DNA from: Bacteroidota bacterium
GTDB lineage: Bacteria > Bacteroidota > Bacteroidia > B-17B0 > Aurantibacillaceae
Reading direction: 5' to 3'
Length of the DNA stretch: 64,000 nt
NCBI GenBank assembly: GCA_016702705.1
Contig: JADJDM010000022.1
Span: forward strand, 62,001 to 126,000
The position numbers and the translations under genes are program-made. Positions 56,948 to 63,895 of this stretch are shown here, one piece after another (the first letter of the stretch is position 1; the number at the start of each line of letters is the position of its first letter). The notes beneath the pieces were generated by a model. That model was not told the origin of the DNA. It made no database searches and was given only the letters and a program-made list of their open reading frames with translations.

Positions 56948-57415
56948 TTATTTCCAAAATTCATCTCCCCAATCTTCATAAGTACTGTCTTCAGAATGAA
57001 TTTCCATAATGAGCTGTAGTTCTTTTTCATTTGCGATTGTTTCTATTGCAGGAAACAATACTCTTTCTTCGAAACGAATATGTTTCTCAAGTTCCTCTTC
57101 AAGCAGACTTAGAGATTTTTCAATATCCGTTGTGTCTTCAAAGAGCCGTTTTAATCTTCGATGGTCCGTTAGTGCCTTTTTGACCAACTCATGTTCATTG
57201 CCCAATAGTGGAAAAACGAACTCTTCTTCTATATTAAAATGGGTTGACAAACTGTTCTTGAAAAACCAATCTGAATATTTTTTTATCCTATCGATATCAA
57301 TACCTTTCTTTAGCCCTGTTCTTATTTTCCAACATAGCAGTAAGCCATGATGATGTTCACGACTTAGGGGTTGTAAAGCAATGCTTCTTTTAATTGGTAC
57401 TGTTTTCATTATCAT
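56948..57415 (-). CDS. Hemerythrin-like domain protein
   Basis: A 155-residue four-helix protein. Possible di-iron ligands are in SREHHHGLLLC, STHFNIEEEFVFPLL (H and E), TDHRRLKRLF, and EKHIRFEERVLFPAIE (H and E). This pattern of HxxxE repeats with the FPLL/FPAI sequences is the hemerythrin HHE domain. Such proteins bind O2 or NO, or repair di-iron damage. It is last in a three-gene run after ferredoxin and cupin genes (gaps 2 and 5 bases), in the neighbourhood of Ric and a globin, supporting an NO or redox-stress role. Confidence 0.88.
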   Translation of the reverse strand: MIMKTVPIKRSIALQPLSREHHHGLLLCWKIRTGLKKGIDIDRIKKYSDWFFKNSLSTHFNIEEEFVFPLLGNEHELVKKALTDHRRLKRLFEDTTDIEKSLSLLEEELEKHIRFEERVLFPAIETIANEKELQLIMEIHSEDSTYEDWGDEFWK

Positions 57416-57420
57416 TAGTT

Positions 57421-57759
57421 TTAATTATTAATAGAGCCTATTAAAACAAGGCTTTCTACGACTGTATTGCTTTTTATTGAATGTTTAACATTGCACGGAA
57501 AAATAAAAAAATCACCTGACTTGCCAATAAAATATTCATTATCAATAGAAAATTCAGGGTTTCCTGAAACTACATAGGCATATTCTGTTTTATCTGGATG
57601 TAAATGTTCAGGATAAACTGACATAGGAACAATTTTAATTAACTTAACTCCGCCATTTGATAACTGAATGAATTCCTTTCCTAAAAATCCCTTTACTTGA
57701 CCTGTTTTCCAATCTAAATCAGTTACATCAACTTTGTAATTTTTAAGTTTATTTTTCAT
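57421..57759 (-). CDS. Cupin domain protein
   Basis: A 112-residue single cupin. Motif 1 is seen in YPEHLHPDKTEYAYVVSG (two His and a Glu as metal ligands) and motif 2 in GDFFIFPCNVKHSIKSN (third His). The metal site looks complete, so it could be an enzyme or a sensor rather than a dead scaffold. Partner reaction unknown. Placed between ferredoxin and hemerythrin genes, it may store or buffer iron or act in a small-molecule oxidation in this operon. Confidence 0.85.
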   Translation of the reverse strand: MKNKLKNYKVDVTDLDWKTGQVKGFLGKEFIQLSNGGVKLIKIVPMSVYPEHLHPDKTEYAYVVSGNPEFSIDNEYFIGKSGDFFIFPCNVKHSIKSNTVVESLVLIGSINN

Positions 57760-57761
57760 GA

Positions 57762-58082
57762 TTATAATTCTATTTCTATTAATTTTAAATTTTGGTCAAT
57801 TATTATCTGGCAAGAAAGCCTATCATTTAAATTATTAAAATTGTGTTTTTTTAGAGTAGCTAATTCATTTCCTTCAAAATCGTTTACTTTATGGGATTTA
57901 GAATTTATTTTAATCAGACAAGTACAACAACGCCCCATACCTTTACATTCGCCAAAATTCTCTAGGTACAATTTATCCGATAAAAGCTCCATCAGGCTTC
58001 TATACTCATTAGTGTAAGTGAATAATTGGATTTTTTCACCTCCTTTAAATACAATTATTTTTATATCTTTTTTTTGACTCAC
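57762..58082 (-). CDS. 2Fe-2S ferredoxin-like protein
   Basis: About 106 residues from a GTG at 58082 (reading MSQKKDIKIIVFKGGEKIQ). The [2Fe-2S] loop is GECKGMGRCCTCLIKI, with Cys spaced C-x5-C-x2-C as in plant-type ferredoxins, and the fourth Cys in RLSCQIIID. An upstream TTG at 58100 would add six residues. The protein is a small electron carrier. It leads the operon with cupin and hemerythrin genes and sits after the terminator of the Ric operon. An electron donor for the hemerythrin or for Fe-S repair is conceivable. Confidence 0.85.
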   Translation of the reverse strand: MSQKKDIKIIVFKGGEKIQLFTYTNEYRSLMELLSDKLYLENFGECKGMGRCCTCLIKINSKSHKVNDFEGNELATLKKHNFNNLNDRLSCQIIIDQNLKLIEIEL

Positions 58083-58140
58083 GTGGGTAATTAAAAACAA
58101 TGAATTATTTAATTTTAGACATTAGTATTAGAATATAAAA

Positions 58141-58172
58141 TAGGGAAACATCTATTTTAAGACATTTCCCTA
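58141..58172 (-). terminator. Intrinsic terminator of the Ric operon
   Basis: An outer stem tagggaaa / tttcccta, an inner three-base pairing, and a T-rich tail (ttttatatt) on the minus strand, 27 bases after the ric stop. Confidence 0.65.
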
Positions 58173-58198
58173 TTGAAATTTTGCTTAAATATATTTTA

Positions 58199-58927
58199 CT
58201 ATTCTTTTTTAACTTCCTTTTCCATCTCAATTGATTTTGGAAATAGAATGTTGTTTTCTAAATGAATGTGAAGATGTAAATCTTCTTCAAATTCTTTAAG
58301 TAAAGCAAAAGTTACTTTATATGTATTGCAAGCATCAATTGGCGGTGTATAATTATTAGATAATTCTTTAATGCTTCTAAATATTTCACCTTCGGTGTCA
58401 TGCTCGTGCATCATTGTTTTTATGGGACTTTGAACTGTTCCAAATGGAGGTTGAGGAGAGGGTTGGTTTTCTTGTTTTGCAATTGCCATTTTTCTTACAA
58501 ATGGAAATAAAATCAACTCTTCTTTTTTCATGTGAGCAGCGAGTTCGCTCGCAGATTGGTTAAACAAATCTTTTATTTCAAATAATTCTGGATGGTTCTT
58601 ACCATGCACAGTGCAAATTTTATCTAGGTATTGCTTTAAAATAGGCGTTTTATTTTCAACATACCTATGATGCTTTTTCTCTATATAATCAGCTAATAAA
58701 TCTAATGGCCAAGACTTGTAATCACTTACTTGATTATCTTCACTTATCTTTATTTTTTCGAGATCATTGTGCAATAAGCTTTTGCTAATATTTTTGCTTT
58801 CACAAACTTCATCTATGGTTTGATTGCCTTTGCAGCAAAAATCTATACCGAATGATTGGAATACTCCTGCGGTGCGGTAATCGTCTGCTACCATTTCACC
58901 AATTGTTTTTTCTTTAGTGGTATTCAT
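58199..58927 (-). CDS. ric: Iron-sulfur cluster repair di-iron protein Ric (YtfE/ScdA)
   Basis: A 242-residue protein that restores Fe-S clusters damaged by NO or H2O2. The N-terminal ScdA_N (DUF542) domain has GIDFCCKGNQTIDEVC (residues 25-40), with the family's CC and Cys. The hemerythrin-like domain supplies di-iron ligands: KKHHRYVE, AAHMKKEELILFPFV (H, E), MMHEHDTEGE and HLHIHLENNILFPK (H, E). The full ligand set appears present. Last gene of the operon containing globin and TDO, which is consistent with an NO-stress regulon. Confidence 0.95.
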   Translation of the reverse strand: MNTTKEKTIGEMVADDYRTAGVFQSFGIDFCCKGNQTIDEVCESKNISKSLLHNDLEKIKISEDNQVSDYKSWPLDLLADYIEKKHHRYVENKTPILKQYLDKICTVHGKNHPELFEIKDLFNQSASELAAHMKKEELILFPFVRKMAIAKQENQPSPQPPFGTVQSPIKTMMHEHDTEGEIFRSIKELSNNYTPPIDACNTYKVTFALLKEFEEDLHLHIHLENNILFPKSIEMEKEVKKE

Positions 58928-58938
58928 GTTATTAATTT

Positions 58939-59226
58939 TTAGTTTATAAATTCTATTTCTGATTCAACTGGCATCATTACAATTGCTTTAAGACTAGTCA
59001 TTACTAATAATGAATGTGGAACGGCAGCTGGAATTATCATTGAATCACCCTTTTTTAATAAACGCTCTTTGGAGGCTATTTCTATGATTGCATTACCTTC
59101 TTCGATAACAATAACTGCTTCTTTGGTACTGATATGTTTAGGCATCTGCATATCTTTTTCACCTGTTACTTGTAATATTTTAAATACGACCCCTTTTTTG
59201 AGTAATGTTACTTCTGGTTTATTCAT
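58939..59226 (-). CDS. Small cupin-like protein
   Basis: A 95-residue single cupin fold: VVFKILQVTGEKDMQMPKHI, then KEAVIVIEEGNAIIEIASKE and KKGDSMIIPAAVPHSLLVM. Only one His of the metal set (VPHSL) is clear, and the first motif has KH-x-S instead of HxH, so it may not bind metal in the usual way. Fits between tryptophan 2,3-dioxygenase and ric (gaps 5 and 11 bases). Family members of this type are described in NO- and stress-related operons of Bacteroidota only to my general impression; function unknown. Confidence 0.75.
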   Translation of the reverse strand: MNKPEVTLLKKGVVFKILQVTGEKDMQMPKHISTKEAVIVIEEGNAIIEIASKERLLKKGDSMIIPAAVPHSLLVMTSLKAIVMMPVESEIEFIN

Positions 59227-59231
59227 TTCAT

Positions 59232-60146
59232 TTAAATATTAGTAGATTTTCCCCATTCTGATATCTCGTGTTCTGTCCACAACTCAGGGAAAAATTTTCG
59301 TTGTTGAAACTGTGGGTGTAAATATTTTTTCCATTCAGAACCACCTGTTGCTGCCTGATTTTCGCCTTTTTTGTCTAAATACTGTTTAGCTGTGTTAAGA
59401 TGAACTTGTGGCCATTTAATATTATACAAACAATCAAACTCTCGCAAAATTTGTGTGAGTTCATTAGATGGGTTTTCAATTTTTAATATTTGTTCTTCGA
59501 TTGTTTTTCCCTTTACTTTTTTAGCTAGAGATATAAAACGGTCAAGATATTTTTCTTCAAATTGTCTTAGAGTCAGTGTTTTCTCTCCAGTTTTCCGGTT
59601 TAATCCAGCATCTTTCCAATAAATATGTTCAAAATATTCTTCGATTGATGGTTGATCTGAGATGCGTTTTTTACCTTCTTGATTAATTAAATTTTTAATA
59701 CGAGTACAATAAATTTCTATTAATCTGAATTGAGCACTTTGAAAACCACTTGCTGGCGCTAAGGTTGTTCTGAATGTATTATAGTCATCGTAATCCATGC
59801 CATCTTTCATAACGTCAAACGAATTGATTAACATAGTGGTATAACGATTAAGCCGACTCATTTTTGTAATTAAGAATGTTTCTGTAATTGAATCACTATA
59901 AACAATTTGTTTAATTTCATGAATCATTAATTTTAAAAACAATTCTGTAACTTGATGATACATAATGAAGATTTCTTCATCTTTAAAATTTGTACGTGGT
60001 TTTTGTAATGATAATAGCGTATCAACTTCAACGTAATCCCAATAGTTAATTGGTTTTGCTTGTAGTAAGCCTTTTAAGTATGTTTCAGGATTTTCGCCCA
60101 AATTCTTATATTTTTCTTCAATTTGATGAATGATTGTTTGTTCCAT
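59232..60146 (-). CDS. Tryptophan 2,3-dioxygenase family heme protein
   Basis: A 304-residue protein with the fold of tryptophan 2,3-dioxygenase. The distal His (H64 in IMYHQVTELFLKLMIHE), the substrate-carboxylate Arg region (SGFQSAQFRLIEI, R141), the proximal heme ligand (H249 in PQVHLNTAKQYL) and the TGG loop (267-269) are all retained, so catalysis of Trp to N-formylkynurenine is plausible. YWDYVEVDTLLSLQKPRTNF at the N-terminus is the flavobacterial form. No kynurenine-pathway gene is near. It lies 5-6 bases from neighbours in an operon with a truncated globin and Ric, so an alternative use as an NO- or O2-responsive heme protein should be considered. Confidence 0.9.
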   Translation of the reverse strand: MEQTIIHQIEEKYKNLGENPETYLKGLLQAKPINYWDYVEVDTLLSLQKPRTNFKDEEIFIMYHQVTELFLKLMIHEIKQIVYSDSITETFLITKMSRLNRYTTMLINSFDVMKDGMDYDDYNTFRTTLAPASGFQSAQFRLIEIYCTRIKNLINQEGKKRISDQPSIEEYFEHIYWKDAGLNRKTGEKTLTLRQFEEKYLDRFISLAKKVKGKTIEEQILKIENPSNELTQILREFDCLYNIKWPQVHLNTAKQYLDKKGENQAATGGSEWKKYLHPQFQQRKFFPELWTEHEISEWGKSTNI

Positions 60147-60152
60147 ATTTGA

Positions 60153-60587
60153 TTATTTTAAAAATTTAATACTGTAAATAAAAAGGAAAATTGTTTTTAT
60201 AATTTCAATTCCAACGTAATATAAATGAAGGTTTGAAGGGGGTACTACCTTGCCATCTATATGCATTTGAGCCCTTGTATCTAAGGCTGTCAACAACCAA
60301 ATTGTTTGTATAATTAGCAATACTAGTGGGAGGTAAAAGAATAAATTAGAAGGTGCATATATAGTATCTTTTGAATTAAATAAGCTAATCATTAATGCGA
60401 TTGCAAAAACCCATTCTACTTTGTTTAAGGCATTAAAAATTAATCTTCCGATACCTAATCCAATTTGTAGATTTACACCGGGCGCTCTAAATTTTAACCA
60501 TGCTTCCATAAAACTGATTGCACAGACAAAGCCTATCCATAAATAAATTACGGCAAATGCTAATGGATCTTTTGTGGCGGCTGTCAT
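60153..60587 (-). CDS. Four-helix membrane protein of unknown function
   Basis: A 144-residue protein with about four hydrophobic helices (residues 10-27, 56-75, 82-102, 122-142). Short conserved-looking pieces are FMEAWLKFRAPG after helix 1 and TALDTRAQMHIDG between helices 3 and 4, where the R/H/D could face the membrane edge. I know no function. Its ATG overlaps the TGA of the globin gene (ATGA), so translation is coupled. Tight packing with the globin and TDO genes implies it works with them, perhaps as a membrane anchor or quinone/heme partner. Confidence 0.75.
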   Translation of the reverse strand: MTAATKDPLAFAVIYLWIGFVCAISFMEAWLKFRAPGVNLQIGLGIGRLIFNALNKVEWVFAIALMISLFNSKDTIYAPSNLFFYLPLVLLIIQTIWLLTALDTRAQMHIDGKVVPPSNLHLYYVGIEIIKTIFLFIYSIKFLK

Positions 60588-60970
60588 AAGATTAATTTAT
60601 CTGGATTGTTTTTATAGTATTCAATTTTATGATAAAACATTTCGGCCATTTTTTCGGCTCGCCACTTGGCTTCTGTTGCTTTTTCCCCACTAAAATTTTC
60701 ATCTATTGTTTGGTAAAACAATAATAGCCATCTATCGAAATGATGTTGGTCTACAGGAAGTTTAGCATGAGGAACAAATGGACTGCCGTTATAGGTATGT
60801 TGATTTAATAAAACGGTCTGCCAAAAACGATACATTTTTTCTAAATGAATTGGCCATCTATCTTGAATTTTATCATTAAAAATTGGAGCCAATAAACTGT
60901 CAGTTCTTACTTTTGTGTAAAACGCATCGACCAATAATTTTATATCCTCAATGGTTATTATTTCTTTCAT
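60584..60970 (-). CDS. Group III truncated hemoglobin
   Basis: A 128-residue 2-on-2 globin from the ATG at 60970. Family signatures are AFYTKVRTDSLLAPIFND, KMYRFWQTVLLNQHTYNG and PVDQHHFDRWLLLF, the latter holding the proximal (F8) His. The C-terminal helix AEKMAEMFYHKIEYY completes the fold. Group III globins are linked to NO or peroxide chemistry. It starts on the last base of the stop of the small TM protein (TAATG) and overlaps the next gene by four bases. Confidence 0.93.
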   Translation of the reverse strand: MKEIITIEDIKLLVDAFYTKVRTDSLLAPIFNDKIQDRWPIHLEKMYRFWQTVLLNQHTYNGSPFVPHAKLPVDQHHFDRWLLLFYQTIDENFSGEKATEAKWRAEKMAEMFYHKIEYYKNNPDKLIL

Positions 60971-61223
60971 TATAGAAGTGTATTTAAAGCGGTTACTGCA
61001 TAATAGATTCCCCAGCCTACGAAGCCAATAATTAAAGCCCAAAGCCAAGCAGGTATGCTTTGGGGAGTTTCACTACCTTCAATCAAAAATCTTTTTTGAT
61101 CACCTTTACCATAGGCATTTATCATAATTGGTAAAACGCCATCTACTACTTCGTTTTCTGAAATACCTTCAACAGCAATAGCAGGTCCATTTCGGACTGT
61201 AAATGGAATAGCCTTAGCTTCAT
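60970..61223 (-). CDS. Small single-helix membrane protein in the globin operon (one frameshift)
   Basis: The frame from 61220 to TAA at 60970-60972 is open for 83 codons but has no start. Restoring one A at about 61219 links it to the ATG at 61223, giving MKAKAIPFTVRNGPAIAVEG and then EVVDGVLPIMINAYGKGDQK. Near the C-terminus is one transmembrane helix, PAWLWALIIGFVGWGIYYAV, so about 84 residues in all. The N-terminal 60 residues would be soluble. I do not recognise the family; the helix recalls the anchor of small oxidase-associated subunits, but that is only a resemblance. Its position 11 bases after 61235 and directly before the globin suggests a co-expressed accessory. Confidence 0.6.
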
Positions 61224-61234
61224 TTTAACTGAAT

Positions 61235-61573
61235 TTAGATGTTTGTAATAATAAAAATGGCGTTCAAAAAAATACTTAAGTAAAACATCGAAAGACAGAG
61301 CTTACCCGAACCAAGGGCAATAAAAACAGCGTTGCTAGCCATTGTAATTGCTGCACAAGTTGCTAACACAATAACGTGAGCATTATTTTGAAGAATAAAG
61401 CCACAAGCAATGGAACCCAAACAGCTTTGAATTGTAATACCCATTGCCATCCATCCAAAACGGGACTTTTCGAATTTTTCTGCTTGCTCGTTGAACCAAG
61501 TATCAATTCCTCTGTTAGATGAATTTTGGCTTCCATTCCGAGTATTGATTTGTGATTGTTTAGATGTATTCAT
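61235..61573 (-). CDS. Membrane protein of unknown function, first gene of the globin operon
   Basis: A 112-residue protein with a polar, Ser/Asn/Gln-rich N-terminal 35 residues and three hydrophobic stretches (about 41-60, 66-86, 92-110). It contains TIQSCLGSIACGFIL with two Cys inside the first helix and CAAITMASNAVFIALGSG in the second. No family recognised. It begins the seven-gene run that ends with ric. A palindromic site lies 20-35 bases upstream, which would place its control with the Rrf2 regulator encoded just before it. Confidence 0.65.
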   Translation of the reverse strand: MNTSKQSQINTRNGSQNSSNRGIDTWFNEQAEKFEKSRFGWMAMGITIQSCLGSIACGFILQNNAHVIVLATCAAITMASNAVFIALGSGKLCLSMFYLSIFLNAIFIITNI

Positions 61574-61592
61574 GATTTCTCTTTTTTGAATT

Positions 61593-61608
61593 ATATATTA
61601 CAATATAT
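61593..61608. promoter_or_regulatory. Palindrome upstream of the globin-TDO-ric operon
   Basis: atatatt-ac-aatatat, a perfect inverted repeat with a 2-base centre, 20 bases before the first gene's ATG at 61573. Rrf2-type NO sensors bind AT-rich palindromes of about this size, so it is a candidate operator. Because the region is AT-rich, chance occurrence is possible. Confidence 0.4.
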
Positions 61609-61643
61609 GAAGACCTTTATATCCTTTAATGTTTTAATTTTTT

Positions 61644-62078
61644 TTATCTATGTAAAAATGTTAACCCTTCTTTTAGCCCAAGTGACAATTCTAGAATAGT
61701 GGTGTTTTCGAGCATATATTTTAATTCATCTCTTACAATTTTAAATTTATTATGTACTGGGCAAGGCTGTTTTTCCGAACATTCTTTAAAGCCTAATCCA
61801 CAACCCTTGTATATAGAATCACCATCAATAGCCAATACTATCTGACTAAGTTTTAAATTACGCATATTTTTTTTTTCTATAGAAAATCCTCCATTAGGAC
61901 CTTTAATTGAGTCTATTATTTGATTTTTTGAAAGTTGTTGCAAAATTTTTGCAGTAAAGGCTTCAGGCGAATCAATCGCTTTTGCAATGTCTGTAATACT
62001 TACACGCTTATCTAAATTGGACTGTTCTGCAATGTATATTGTAGATCTAATAGCGTATTCACAAGCTTTTGAAAACAT
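61644..62078 (-). CDS. Rrf2 family transcriptional regulator (NsrR/IscR-type)
   Basis: A 144-residue winged-helix protein. The N-terminus MFSKACEYAIRSTIYIAEQ and VSITDIAKAIDSPEAFTAK are the Rrf2 helix-turn-helix region, followed by IKGPNGGFSIEKK (wing). Three cysteines at C93, C100 and C106 (KGCGLGFKEC, KQPCPVH) match the Fe-S ligand triad of NsrR and IscR. A regulator with a labile cluster fits the globin/Ric operon beside it as NO-sensor repressor. Its own promoter (62098-62128) overlaps two AT-rich inverted repeats, suggesting autoregulation. Confidence 0.92.
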   Translation of the reverse strand: MFSKACEYAIRSTIYIAEQSNLDKRVSITDIAKAIDSPEAFTAKILQQLSKNQIIDSIKGPNGGFSIEKKNMRNLKLSQIVLAIDGDSIYKGCGLGFKECSEKQPCPVHNKFKIVRDELKYMLENTTILELSLGLKEGLTFLHR

Positions 62079-62097
62079 AGTAATGATATTTATAGTA

Positions 62098-62128
62098 CAA
62101 ATGTATACAATTTTAAATAAAAGACAAA
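62098..62128 (-). promoter_or_regulatory. Bacteroidota promoter for the Rrf2 gene
   Basis: On the minus strand TTTG (62125-62128) and TACATTTG (62098-62105) are separated by 19 bases, a full match to the TTTG-N19-TAnnTTTG consensus. The start is about 12 bases before the expected leader, 20 bases before the ATG at 62078. Confidence 0.75.
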
Positions 62129-62141
62129 AATATCTTTTATT
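62116..62141. promoter_or_regulatory. Inverted repeat over the -33 box of the Rrf2 promoter
   Basis: aataaaaga and tcttttatt flank an 8-base spacer. It covers the -33 TTTG of the promoter and overlaps the HPP stop codon. A palindrome tgtataca (62102-62109) also overlaps the -7 box. Either might be the regulator's own operator. Confidence 0.45.
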
Positions 62142-62733
62142 ATTTTTTTAACCCTAAAATGAATCGAATCCTTTTTCTATAATCCTTTTTTACAGGATAC
62201 CTTCTGTTTGGCGTGATATTGTTAAAAATTAGTGCGACTAAAAATAAGATTAGAACACCTGTTAATACTGGAGAAAGAACGTATATATATCCCAATGCCT
62301 TTATTTTTTCACTGCCGATATTTGCGATTAAAGCTGTAGCTCCACCTGGGGGATGGAGCGTTTTTGTAATCTGCATAAAAACAATAGAAAGAGCAACGGC
62401 TAGTGCTGAGGATAGCCAAATTTCATTTGGTATTAATTTGTGAACTGTGACTCCTATAATAGCAGACACAATGTGCCCGCCAATTAAATTACGTGGTTGA
62501 GCTAATGGACTGTTTATAGCTCCGTAAATCAAAACAGAAGAGGCTCCAAATGAACCTATCAAGAATAAATTATCATTAAAAACAAAATATTTGCTGTTAA
62601 TGAATCCTATAATACCAATGCCGAAAAATGCACCGAGAAATGTAAAAAAATGTTCTTTTTTATCAATTAACGTTTCTTTATAAAAAACATACTTAACCTT
62701 TCTATAACTTCTTTTTATTTTTTTTGTTGGCAT
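62140..62733 (-). CDS. HPP family membrane protein
   Basis: A 197-residue inner-membrane protein with four to five helices. The signature TLHPPGGATALIANIGS (HPPGG) defines the HPP family, and GSFGASSVLIYGAINSPLAQP is its companion motif. The N-terminal about 30 residues are very basic. Some HPP proteins transport nitrite in plants and cyanobacteria, which would suit a neighbourhood of NO-response genes, but the substrate here is unknown. It is 61 bases upstream of the Rrf2 gene, same strand. Confidence 0.9.
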   Translation of the reverse strand: MPTKKIKRSYRKVKYVFYKETLIDKKEHFFTFLGAFFGIGIIGFINSKYFVFNDNLFLIGSFGASSVLIYGAINSPLAQPRNLIGGHIVSAIIGVTVHKLIPNEIWLSSALAVALSIVFMQITKTLHPPGGATALIANIGSEKIKALGYIYVLSPVLTGVLILFLVALIFNNITPNRRYPVKKDYRKRIRFILGLKK

Positions 62734-62802
62734 AAACGTAATGTCTATTTATAAATCATTTTTGTAGAGACTGCAATTCTTTTCCATGAATTTATTCTTT
62801 GG

Positions 62803-63663
62803 CTAATTTAAAAAATAGAAAAAGATAATCACTAAAAATCCTTGTAAAATCATTGTACCATCTAAAATGCCATAATGATAATAATAAAGGCTACGTAACG
62901 TCTTATTATTAAGAAAAAACAAGGTGGTTAATGTTGATAAAATTAAACCAGGTAAAATAAATGTAAGTTTATACATTGGATAATGAACTAAACAAATTAT
63001 TGTAAATAATAGCAGAGAAATATTAGCTACAACTATTGACTTCTTTTGACCTATTAATATGGGAATTGTTTTTAATCCAGATACCCTATCGTCAGAAATA
63101 TCTCTAATGTCAAATGGAATAGTAATTGCAAATACGAATATAAATCTTTCAATTAACATTAGTAATAGATGGCCAATATCATAAGTAATATTTGACTGAA
63201 TTATAGGAAGTAATATTGTGACTACTGACCACACAAATGAAATTAAAAATATTTTAAGAAAGGGGATTTCTCTCAATCTAAAAACATACTTTAATTTTTT
63301 AAAAAATGGTAAGGAATAGAAAATGGTTAATAGACCTATAGGTGCTAAAGCAATAAGAACTCTTTCTTTAGCAAGAAGTATTGAAACTAAAAAGCCTATG
63401 ATAGAAAAGAATACAACGAAATAAAATTGTTTTGGATTTTTTTTGATCCAAGAATGTCTATGATGGTTTAATGCATCCTTATTAGTTAAAACTAATATTA
63501 AACGATGTATGTTATATTCAAATAAAGTTGCGAAAAAAATAATAAACACGTAGGGATGCAACTGAGGTCTCATTCCCAACTGAATTTGTGTTTCAATTGC
63601 TAATACAGATGCTGCAAATGAAATATAAATATTACTATTAATTAAAAAAGAAAATGATTTCAC
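62803..63663 (-). CDS. UbiA family prenyltransferase-like membrane protein
   Basis: A 286-residue protein with about eight helices. The second aspartate-rich motif is visible in FDIRDISDDRVSGLKTIPIL. The first motif position (YNIHRLILVLTNKDALNHHRH, split as FEYNIHRLILVL and NKDALNHHRH) is altered from the usual NDxxDxxxD, so prenyltransferase activity is uncertain. Such divergent UbiA-like proteins occur widely in Bacteroidota with unknown function. Gap of 69 bases to the HPP gene. A TATATTTG box on the minus strand at 63755-63762 is a possible promoter about 92 bases upstream. Confidence 0.78.
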   Translation of the reverse strand: MKSFSFLINSNIYISFAASVLAIETQIQLGMRPQLHPYVFIIFFATLFEYNIHRLILVLTNKDALNHHRHSWIKKNPKQFYFVVFFSIIGFLVSILLAKERVLIALAPIGLLTIFYSLPFFKKLKYVFRLREIPFLKIFLISFVWSVVTILLPIIQSNITYDIGHLLLMLIERFIFVFAITIPFDIRDISDDRVSGLKTIPILIGQKKSIVVANISLLLFTIICLVHYPMYKLTFILPGLILSTLTTLFFLNNKTLRSLYYYHYGILDGTMILQGFLVIIFFYFLN

Positions 63664-63895
63664 TGACTCATTTAAATGTTTTTATTGTTGAATTTAAGTT
63701 TATTATATATTATTGTTAAACTGAAATATTTTTGAATATTCATTTGAATTATTGCAAATATACTGAGTAACGGACAATTGCTTTAAATTAAATGTTAAAT
63801 AGTGGTATTTATTGATACTAAACGAGTGAAATAAATGCAGTAAAGATTAGTACATTAGTACGCATTATAAGTCTTAAAAATTAATTAATAAATAT
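63664..63895. other. Divergent intergenic region
   Basis: It separates the UbiA-like gene from a plus-strand gene at the right edge. The minus-strand CAAATATA at 63755-63762 (read TATATTTG) is a -7 candidate. A short inverted repeat, attagtacattagtacg around 63847-63862, contains two tandem ttagtac units. Nothing else was found. Confidence 0.45.
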
